Below are positions 1 through 8,218 of a stretch of DNA of 33,255 nucleotides, one piece after another. Position 1 is the stretch's first letter. Every line of letters begins with the position of its first letter. Made by a program: the position numbers and the translations under genes. This DNA comes from Silene noctiflora (lineage: Eukaryota > Streptophyta > Magnoliopsida > Caryophyllales > Caryophyllaceae): assembly GCA_009801015.1 (NCBI GenBank), contig VHZZ01006221.1:13226-46480 (forward strand), read 5' to 3'. A model generated the notes under the pieces. The model searched no databases and was not told where the DNA came from. It saw only the letters and a list, made by a program, of their open reading frames with translations.

Positions 1-533
1 TAAGTGTAGCGTACAACTTCTGTTATGGGCAAAATTACAATTTTTATCCCTGCTCACGTGGCAAGTAATGGTTGCCTGACAACTATAAAGAGGATTGCTG
101 AGGTGGATAAGGAAGGACCACAAGATCAGTCAACACACAAGAGCATGTACCAGAATTTCCACATTATATAGTAAATAGGGAAGTCAACAACAACCCCTAC
201 TTCTGAGCAACCAACACCCCACTTTTTCAGCAACTGACGTTGGAATTGAGGAGCAGGACCAGGACCTCGTTGAGAAGTAGAACCCGAGGAGGAGCATCTA
301 TTTAAGGGAAGTAGGCCATCCAGAAAAGGCCTTCAATATTCCAGACTCACAATCCCTGCTCCGCAAATTCTCGCCAGAAATTCACTTCCGTAGACTTACT
401 TTGTATTTCCTCACTTGTGCGATTTTATCTCGATTATAGTGCTAAATTGGTGGGATTCCGACTCCCCCGCGGTTTTTCCCACATCGGGTTTTCCGCGTCA
501 CCAAAATTCTCCGTGTCATTTTCTTATTTCATT
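1..533 (+). mobile_element. Probable 3' part of a copia-type LTR
   Basis: There is no credible gene here. The stretch has a TATA-like run followed by a short leader (about 298-310, tatttaaggg). Its 3' part (about 420-530) has the style of Ty1/copia LTR ends: a tract ending in attatagtgc, a CG-rich patch (ccccgcggtttttcccacat) and an 'accaaaattctccgtgtc' tail. The LTR-like element at 534 cuts off whatever followed. The assignment rests on general resemblance. No second LTR, primer site or coding region is visible, so it may be a solo or truncated LTR. Confidence 0.35.
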
Positions 534-1914
534 TGTAACACCCCCATTTATTCAGGGGTCTTTAGCAAGACATTCCCAAATAAATAGAGTTGCTACCATC
601 TCGGTTTCCCGAGGTAGTGAATAACAAAGTAAAACAAACCAAATTACTTTATATAAATCTGATTAAATTTAAACTTTTCATATTACAATTACTATGCAGC
701 GGAAATAACTAAATTACATAAACATAAAGTTCTCGTCGAATAAGTGATCTAGACAGCAACTATTGTCCAACTTCCAATGCCTTGCATCCCGTAAGCTCTT
801 AAGTCCTCTAACTCAAAACCTTTCCAATCCAACTAGTCCCCAATATTTGGTTCATCACAGGTGTTCACGAATACTCGGTCAACCACGAGGTTGAGTAGAA
901 TAACTAACAACAAGTAATTACAAGTATAAAACAACATTCACGATATGATATTATATCAAATCCTTTAATTAGCATTTACGTTTATTATTGGCCCGGGGTA
1001 TCCATAATCCCAATACAATATTGAGGTATCCATCATCCCAACAAAGTTGAGGTATCCATCATCCCAAACAAGTTTGAGGTATCCATCATCCCAACAAAGT
1101 TGAGGTATCCATCATCCCAACAAAGTTGAGGTATCCATCATCCCAATACAATATTNAGGTATCCATCATCCCAACAAAGTTGAGGTATCCATCATCCCAA
1201 CAAAGTTGAGGTATCCATCATCCCAATACAATATTTAGGTATCCATGATCCCATCAAAGTTGAGGTATCCATCGTCCCAGTATAAAATAAGGTATCCAAC
1301 AGTAGTAACAATATTCACTCAATAATCCAACAATATACATTCCAACAATATATAATCCACATCCAATAATTCATCCAATNANAATTATCAACACAATCCC
1401 ACATTTACGCTTATCAATTAAACAGTAAGACAAGTTGAGTAGTTATCCTACCTTTTCAGCAAATCCGCGCACACAAGCCAATTAATAACTATCTTCTACA
1501 AAGTCGGATCCTTGCACGAATAACGAGATGAAACGATCGCTAGGTTATAACTCCTTTTTCTCGCAAATTCCAGATTTTGTGTGGCATCAGGTTACGGTTC
1601 CTTCCTTTTATATGCTAGGTTAAGACGATATATTATTTTATTATTAAACCCCTCTCAATTTAATGTATCGTATAATTGAATCCCGACATATCATACATCC
1701 CATACAAAATAAGCACACGGCCCAATCCAATTCCATAAGCACACGGCCCAATCCAATTCCCGTCTTACTTACTTTTTTATTTATTATTTAATTATCGTCT
1801 TAATTGTAATTATCGATTATTACTATTTTTATTAATTATTATTATTATTTAACTTTAATTATATACAAAACGTAAACTATTCATATAATTCACATTAAAA
1901 TACGGGGTATTACA
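534..1914 (-). mobile_element. LTR-like repeat (family A/B, copy A), possible solo LTR
   Basis: Read on the minus strand the element begins TGTAATACCCC and ends GGGGGTGTTACA, so it has the TG...CA ends of an LTR with imperfect inverted termini. The flanks are tcatt (529-533) and tcgtt (1915-1919), a plausible 5-bp target duplication with one change. It is related to the element at 3478-4804: a 25-base block at 591-615 matches 4724-4748 with one mismatch, and both blocks lie 56-57 bp from the same end. An AAAAGGTAGG motif is also shared (about 1450, minus; about 4048, plus). No protein is encoded. Solo LTR is the best reading; a DNA transposon with TGTAA inverted ends is the alternative. Confidence 0.55.
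997..1298. repeat. Tandem array, 26-28 bp unit, 12 copies
   Basis: Twelve copies of a unit starting ggtatccatcatccca occur, with starts near 997, 1025, 1051, 1078, 1104, 1130, 1158, 1184, 1210, 1238, 1264 and 1290. The spacer after the core alternates between acaaagttga (26-bp unit) and atacaatattga (28-bp unit). In the middle of the array the long form recurs every third copy, giving an 80-bp higher-order unit. The last two copies are degraded. An N sits at 1156, and two more lie just beyond the array at 1380 and 1382, which suggests assembly or sequencing difficulty. The array is internal to the LTR-like element. Confidence 0.9.
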
Positions 1915-2420
1915 TCGTTGTTGTCTTTGTTCATTCGAGTCATCGCTTACTTCATTCATAGGCCGACGAGCAATCACTTTAACCTTCAACCTAAATCAGC
2001 TACTTGGTAAATTTTTACCTAAACAACTTCCAAGAAGACACTTTGTCAGTAGGAATCGAACCCCCGTCGCCTTGGTTTAAGTTTGGAGAGTGAACCACTT
2101 TGACACAATCTTGTATATTTAAGATATTAAAATTTCTTATATACACATTTCAAGGTTACTCATATCATGTTTAATACATGACCATTGTTATTCAAGTTTT
2201 TACCCTAATATATCTATAAAGGCGTTGTTTTAGTTACGTAAATTACGTTTTTTATTTTCGAAAATTCATTCAAAATTACTAATTTTACATAAGGGTTTAA
2301 CAATCGACCAAAAAATTAATGGTTCAGTTATCGAATTTTTCGAGTTTATCCTTCAAGTTATATATACCGCGACGGAAAATTATCGTGCCCCCTTAAAGGA
2401 AAATCCTGCATCCGCCACTG
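1915..2420 (-). mobile_element. hAT-like end with a tRNA-like module
   Basis: On the minus strand this begins at 2420 with CAGTGGCGGATGCAGG, a typical plant hAT terminal sequence. No matching left end or 8-bp duplication was found, so the element is truncated, perhaps by the LTR-like element that ends at 1914. It carries a Pol III-like module on the same strand: a box A-like TGTCAAAGTGG (2095-2105) and a box B-like GTTCGATTC (2053-2061). The rest is AT-rich and non-coding. Confidence 0.5.
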
Positions 2421-2613
2421 GTTAAGCGTGCTTGGCTGAGAGTAGTCTTATGATGGGTGAGTGGATGACCTCCTATAAAGGTTCCCGGAATGCGCATGAG
2501 TGAGGACAAAATGCGCTGGAAAGGACCCGTGTTGATCTGTGGGCCATGTATACAACCTGGCAAGATACCGTGAATGACCGCTCCCAATCCTAGGTTTGGC
2601 TCGGGGTGTTACA
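2421..2613 (+). mobile_element. Cassandra-type (5S-like) LTR fragment
   Basis: The sequence at 2421-2477 closely resembles the 3' half of plant 5S rRNA: GTTAAGCGTGCTTGG, then GAGAGTAGT, GATGGGTGA and CCTCCT in the right order. An 8-base insertion (gtggatga) lies between the last two motifs. After it comes text ending in GGGGTGTTACA (2603-2613), an LTR-style end. Cassandra terminal-repeat retrotransposons in miniature (TRIMs) carry 5S-derived promoters in their LTRs, and this fits that family. The 5' part of the LTR is missing and a hAT end abuts directly. A 5S pseudogene is the alternative, but the long conserved 3' extension argues against it. Confidence 0.65.
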
Positions 2614-3477
2614 GGTACTGGCGATGCAGAGGCCAAAACTGAAGATAGTTTTCGACAAGAAACCTGAAAGGAAATGGGACCAAAAGGTGCAACGCGGGCG
2701 CGATACGTAGTAAGCAAAAGTGCTTTGGTGGATGCGGCAAAAGTGCAGCAGGCGGAGAGAGAGAGAGAGCATGATCGTATTCCCAGTAAAGGAGTTTGAA
2801 GTGGTGTTGATGAAGCGAAATCTACTCTTTGTGTTCTTTCTAGTAACGGAGTTTAGACCCTGTGTATTATATGCACGGTACTTAAATTTTAATATTTTAT
2901 AAAATTGCTTATATAATATTGGTACCTTATAGTAATTGTTTACATTTCTCATCATTGTATTTTGCTATAATAAATAAAAGTTATAACAGAGAATGAGTTA
3001 AGAAAATTGAGTAATGAGTTGAAATATATTTTAATGAAAATATTATTATAGCATAAAGCTAATGAGTTTCTATTTATATTTTTTTTTTTCAATTTTTTTG
3101 GTCACGAAAGTAATAACAACGATTTCAAGTTTTAATTTTATACAGAATACGGGTCAACTCATCATTTAATAATAGGATCAATAAAAATTTAACAATTTAT
3201 AGTTTTATATCAATCTTATTTTATCCTAATTAAAATAGTATAGTTTAGAATTTAGTGAAAATAATATAATTTAATAAAAAGATTAATTTTAATGAAAATA
3301 TAATAGATGAATTAAATTGTAATTGTTAGTTTCATTATTTAGTGAATGAACATAATTATCATTATTTCCCTTTTTCGAGAATATGCTTTTTGGCGGGAAA
3401 ATGATAGAGATCGTTTATTCTTTTAGTAGATAGGGGATGTCAGCATGAGGTGGTTGTTGGACGACCGTGGGCAAGAT
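2614..3477. other. AT-rich stretch without a recognised gene
   Basis: Just after the Cassandra-type end comes a degraded primer-site-like phrase (tactggcgatgcagag), then about 150 bp of GC-richer sequence with a short (GA)n run near 2755-2769. That part may be the remnant internal region of the same element. From 2900 the sequence is very AT-rich with poly-T and poly-A runs. Open frames here are short and have no recognisable domain. Confidence 0.5.
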
Positions 3478-3507
3478 TGTAATACATCATTTTTCTGGTC
3501 CTAGGTT

Positions 3508-3649
3508 ACTCGGTCGAGTACGGAGTACTCGGCTGAGCAAGGAGTGTGGTGGTTTTTGGCAGGCTTCTGCTTTGTGTGTACTCGATCGAGTATGTGGGCA
3601 CTCGATCGAGTGTGGCTTACTTGGTCGAGTGTCGTCTACTCGACCGAGT
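3508..3649. repeat. Array of six ACTCG(N)CGAGT-type palindromes
   Basis: Six 12-mers close to the palindrome ACTCGRYCGAGT begin at 3508, 3527, 3580, 3600, 3619 and 3638. Two are exact ACTCGATCGAGT; the others are ACTCGGTCGAGT, ACTCGGCTGAGC, ACTTGGTCGAGT and ACTCGACCGAGT. Spacing is 19-20 bp apart from one 53-bp gap. The array lies 54-195 bp upstream of the TATA box at 3703, in the presumed U3 of the LTR-like element, where it could act as a protein-binding array. Confidence 0.85.
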
Positions 3650-3702
3650 GCCTGGTTCAATTACGTTATTTTTTGCGGTTTTGATTAAGATAATTAAAGG
3701 AG

Positions 3703-3710
3703 TATAAAAT
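3703..3710 (+). promoter_or_regulatory. TATA box of the LTR-like element
   Basis: TATAAAAT is followed by a leader with several CT-rich stretches. It is the best TATA match in the element and is placed as expected for LTR transcription. There is no transcript evidence. Confidence 0.4.
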
Positions 3711-4804
3711 GGCGTGTTAAGCATTTCTGAATCAGTTTCTAATTCTCAAAACTCAAACTACGTACATAGCTTCTCTAATTATCCTAATCATTTCCAAGGC
3801 TAGGGCTAATCGATCATAAGTCTTTGCATCTCGTTTTCCGTGTCGATTTCGTCGGTAAGTCTCTAGCATTTTTCTTAGTCAATTTATGGTTGTCATTAGG
3901 GGTTTTGACAAACCCTAATTTGGGTGTTTTGGGGGTTTAGAGTGTTGGTCATCATATGTGTTATTGATTGTTTATTATCGTGTTGTAGGTGACGATGTGT
4001 TACTCGTTGTGCGTTTGTATGATTGGTTGCGGTATAACGGATTGCGAAAAGGTAGGGTTTTCCTACTCGGTTGGTTGCATAATTGATTTTAAGATGGCAT
4101 CTGTGATTGATTGATGGTAATATGATTATGATTGTGGATTGTGATTATACTATTGATTGGTTACTATTGTGGGACCATGTTCGGGAGATAGTTCAAACCC
4201 CATGTTCGCCTCTTGTGGCTCTTGTCACAAGGAGGGTGTGCACATTAATGAGCTGAGTTCGCTCGTTGCGATGAGCGGGGCTTAGGTGGCACGACTGCGG
4301 TCCCCACTTGCGGCGAGGGTTTTCTGTTGCGATGGGTAACCTGGCAGGGGTACACACCTCGGTGTGTAGTCGGTTACTAGTTACTTTTGGAGTTTGGAGG
4401 ATAGTTACTATAATTTGGATTGGATTGTGTATTGGAATGTGTATCTGTGATTTCTTATTTTGGTTATGTATTTGACTGACCCTGTTATTGTTTTCAAAAC
4501 TGTGGTGATCCATTCGGGGATGGTGAGCAGTTGGTTGCAGATATTGGATGTGGATTTAGCTCGAGGGATATGTACCGGGCAGAGTCATCACATGTTCTTT
4601 AACTCTTCACTTTGTTTTCCTTACGGAGTTGTATCACCGTTTTGGTTTGGTTTTCAGCTTATGTTGATTAAACAGTTTTGCACTTTTAATAAACGTTCTA
4701 TTATGATCCATTTGATATGCTTTACCTCGGGTAACCGAGATGGTAGCACTTCGATATGCTCAGGTGGTCCTTGGTAAAACACTTTGTTGTATGAGGGTGT
4801 TACA

Positions 4805-7049
4805 AAGGCGGAAGAAATAGTTGATGCAAACGAGGATGCCGAAAGATCAGGAAAATGGGAATGTGAAGCAACAAGGTGATCTGCGAGCTGGCAGATGTGT
4901 GTTGGATCCATAACATAATGCTAAAAAATGACTGAGTTTCAAGTCGTTCAGATTGCATGTAGAATGCAGCAAAGGTAAAGCACGCGATTATCCATAACAG
5001 TCGAGTGACGATGGAAATATTTGATGAGATCGGATAACCAAGTATTGAAGTTGATGTTCGGATTCGCAACGAAGTTAAGACCAAGTGCAGAAGACCTCCA
5101 CGTGTTGAGCAACAATGCACGAGCGGAATAAGTGATCAGTTGTCTCAAGGGACAAATGACAAAAAAACTCAAATTGTACCTACCTGAATGTAGCGAGAGA
5201 ATAGATTTATAGAAGTAGGCAGGATGTTGTGTGCCAGATGCCAAAGCAAAACCGGGAATTTGGTGGACGCACGAAGCTTTCAAATGACTTTGCAAGGAAA
5301 AATATTGGCTATAGACTAGATACGAGGGGTAGTTGACATTGACGTAAGAAAAGCATAACTATATTTGACCGTGAAGACGTCATCCTGTGTAAACTTCCAG
5401 TACAAAAAATCATCAATATCTGGCTGTGGCGGTTCCACAACGATAATTTCCTTGGCACAACAAGAGTCAAAGTAGCGGAAAACAGCATGTGGATTTCAGT
5501 CCCTTGATGGAAGAAGCAGATCGGACAAAGATGACGCAGAAACAGAAGCAGTGGGACGGAAAAATGGAGTCTCACCATTAATCCACCCTACCAAAAAGCA
5601 GAGTAATCAATTTACCTTTATCAAGCTTCCAACAAATGGCGGGCGCGAAGGTCCCAACTGCCGACCGATGCCAAAACACAGAAAAGAAGGGTGAGAAACA
5701 TGAGATATAATATTTAGAATAGGCAAATCTCTCCCATACTTAGGTACTATATTATTGGCGAGCAAACCAGGAGGATGAGAATGAAGCCGACAATAGTTTT
5801 TTAGGAGGGTGGCCTGATTCCCAGGCCACCATGATCCCTAGGTACCTGCAGAACATCACGAGAAATCCAGTGGATAGAATGTCGATTTATATCAAGACGC
5901 CACAAGAAAGCTAAAATGAGGGACTCAATCTTTCGGCAAATTTCAAGTGGGAAACGAACAGTAGTCATTAAATGATTAATTAATCGGGGATGTCAATTTG
6001 TCAAGAAGAAGGTGAAAAGTCGCAACCTTTTTCCTGGGAAGATTAATGGGGACTCCCAAGTAGTTACGAAAAGAGTCGGAGGTTTTCATCTTGAGAATGG
6101 AGGTCGGATGCGACTTGAAATCATCTAGTGTATTAAGGTTGAACTGAATGAAAGATTTATCCAGGTTTATCATCTGCCCTGATGCCAATTCAAAACACTT
6201 GAAAAGATTACGTAAAGACTCAAAGGAAGCGGGGGTGGCTTTGTAGCAGAGAAGTATATCATCAGCATAGAACAAGTGGGAGATCGTCGGGGCGTAAAGG
6301 GAGATTTTAAGCCCCTAAATTTGTCCCGAAAGCTCAGCTTTGGACAGCTGTCGAGATTACACCTCCATATATATAATAAATAAAAAGGGGATATGGGATC
6401 TCCCTGTCGTAAGCCACAAGTTGGTTGGAAAGCCGCGGAAGGTTCACCATTAATAAGAACCCTATAAGAAACAGTTAAGATGCATTCCCAAATCAAATTC
6501 TGCTAAGCTACCGGGAAACCCGTATGTCGCAGGACAGCCATAAGAAAATGGCATGAGACACGATCAAAAGCCTTATACATGTCCACCTTAAGGGCAACAT
6601 AACAGTTAGTACCTTTTTTCGTCTTATTAATATAATGCATAATCTCATGTGCAATAAGAAGCAAGCCGATAAATAACGTTGCAGAGGCTGTTAGGCCGAT
6701 AGTGAGCGACCAATTTGGGATGATTAGTTTTTGGGATAAGCACAATACGAGTGTGATTCCCATTCCTTGTGCATGATGCCAGAATTAAGAAATCTCAGAA
6801 TAGCCCGAGTCACAAGATGTCCAATTTGAGGTCAAAAATTTGATAGAAACGGGGAGTTATCCCACCAATCCCGAGAGATTTAGATCTGTCCATACCACGT
6901 AGAGCACGTAACACATCTGATTCGGAGAAAGATGCAGATATCAAGGTGTAATCCGTAGGCGTAAGAGACGAAAGATTTAAAAAGGTAAACAAATGGTTGA
7001 AATTGTCATGTGGAAAAGCTGGGGAACTCACACGTAAAATCGTTTTCAT
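4805..7049 (-). pseudogene. Broken L1-type LINE reverse transcriptase
   Basis: This encodes a non-LTR reverse transcriptase on the minus strand, now split over several frames. Reading from 7049 downward: a block ending LRALRGMDRSKSLGIGGITP (near 6840-6900; fingers region of L1 RTs); ALKVDMYKAFDRVS (near 6545-6590; first catalytic Asp motif); GLRQGDPISP (near 6385-6415); FYADDILL (6250-6272; YADD active site); and SGQMINLDKS (near 6150-6185). Past the RT, the sequence down to about 4950 resembles the zinc-binding RT-associated tail. At least three frame changes and several stops rule out activity. The 3' end is cut off where the LTR-like element begins at 4804, so the tail and poly-A are not seen here. 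Confidence 0.85.
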
Positions 7050-7093
7050 TTATTGTATCAAATACTTATTTTTATTGTCTTCTTCTTTCTTAA

Positions 7094-7666
7094 CATTTTC
7101 AAGATGAGGTTCAATGGTGCATGATGTTTGCAGACGATATAGTGTTGATTCATGAAACAAAGGATGAAGTTGAAAGGATGAGCTTTGGAGACAGATGTTA
7201 GAATCTCGAGACTTTACTTTGAGCAAAAAGAAGACGGAATATTTAGAGTGTAGATTTTGTGGAAACGAGGATAAGGAGGCAGGTTGTATCCGTCTTGATG
7301 GAGAGATGGTCTATGTTCCAATTTTTTTTAGGCATTTAGGATCTATTATCCAAAGTAATGGTGAATTAGATGGAGATGTGGCTCATAGAATTATAGCAGG
7401 ATGGTTGAAGTGGAAAAGCGTCACGAGATTTCTATGTGATTTAGGTTTACCTCATAGGTTAAAGGATAAATTTTATCGCACAACAATTAGGCCTACACCC
7501 CTATATGGTACTGAGGGTAGCTGAGATGCGTATGCTTTGTTGGATGTGTGGCCACACAATAAAGGATAGGCTGAGAAACGAGGTGGTCCAGGAGAAAGTA
7601 GGTGTTGCGTCGATTGAAGATAAGATGAGGGACAATCGTTTAAGGTTGTTTGACCATGTTTTAGGT
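7094..7666 (+). pseudogene. Broken RTE-type LINE reverse transcriptase fragment
   Basis: A 5'-truncated reverse transcriptase fragment on the plus strand, of the plant RTE clade. It starts in frame with WCMMFADDIVLIHET (active-site FADD near 7120-7145), breaks at a frameshift/stop near 7185-7195, then continues from 7195 with LESRDFTLSKKKTEYLECRF. It goes on through FRHLGSIIQSNGELDGDVAH, GWLKWKSVTRFLCD and KDKFYRTTIRPTPLYGTEG to about 7520. A deletion removes the usual CWAVK segment, and the frame shifts again into AEMRMLCWMCGHT and KMRDNRLRLFDHV (to about 7660). The fragment lies head to head with the L1-type LINE. Confidence 0.85.
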
Positions 7667-8218
7667 GTTTAGAAAATGTATCGCTATTCCGCACACTTAA
7701 TGTATCCCGCTACAGGAACCAAACTATCAGATAAGCCTATTTGAGGAGCAGTGCTAGTCTATAAAAACCGCTTCTCATCTTTAAGCTTGATATTGCTTGT
7801 CTCTTGCTTTCAATAATCGTACTGCTTACTTTTATTGTTTTCGTGTGCCGGACATTGATAAACGTGACCAGGATTCCCGACACACCCCAAGTCCCGAGAA
7901 ACGTGCTAGTGGGCGATCGCTCACTAGTACGAGATCCTTGTTGCTTGCATTCTTGCCCTAGAGACGGGCAACAGTGCGCACACGATCCAGCTAAAGTACC
8001 GGATCATGACACCGCGCTACGTCGACCCTTGTGTTTGGCCAGGCCTCGTCTCTAACTCCCTAAAGTCTGCGACTCTCTTCACAAAATCGGATCGCCTTCA
8101 GTAGGAGTCAAGGTCACAATTGTATCTGATCTTCCTCAACAGTTGGCTGCTCTCTTTACACCCTTTTCTTCCTCATGGTTGAATTTTCCCGCCTAACTAA
8201 ATCCGCCATTGTTACACC
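7667..8218 (+). promoter_or_regulatory. Putative S1P upstream region and 5' UTR
   Basis: No gene is seen. A TATA-like box TATAAAAA (7760-7767) lies about 450 bp before the S1P start codon. The GC-richer stretch 7850-8100 has several short palindromes (for example gcgatcgc at 7915) and looks unlike a normal UTR. It may be part of an unrecognised LTR, in which case the promoter has been replaced or is nearer the ATG. Pyrimidine-rich leader-like text at 8155-8180 fits a 5' UTR. Confidence 0.3.

Larger units (their letters stand above)
3478..4804 (+). mobile_element. LTR-like repeat (family A/B, copy B)
   Basis: It begins TGTAATACATC and ends GAGGGTGTTACA. The family link to 534-1914 is the nearly identical 25-base block 4724-4748 (contains CTCGGGTAACCGAG, itself a hairpin) at the same distance from the end, plus the AAAAGGTAGG motif at 4048-4057. 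A TATA box (TATAAAAT, 3703-3710) followed by a pyrimidine- and A-rich leader fits an LTR U3/R boundary. The flanks are aagat and aaggc, a poor duplication. Its right end abuts the L1-type LINE directly, so it probably inserted into or beside that LINE. No protein is encoded. Confidence 0.55.

Noticed and set aside
2040-2110. Possible tRNA gene (minus strand)
   Set aside because: Box A- and B-like motifs are present but no cloverleaf with paired acceptor arm could be made; treated as a tRNA-like module.
2393-2955. Overlapping minus-strand frames near the 5S-like region
   Set aside because: They use non-ATG starts, cross the hAT/Cassandra junction and show no domain.
7804-8055. 83-codon plus-strand frame before S1P
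   Set aside because: It starts with a non-ATG codon and has no similarity I recognise; more likely repeat or leader sequence.
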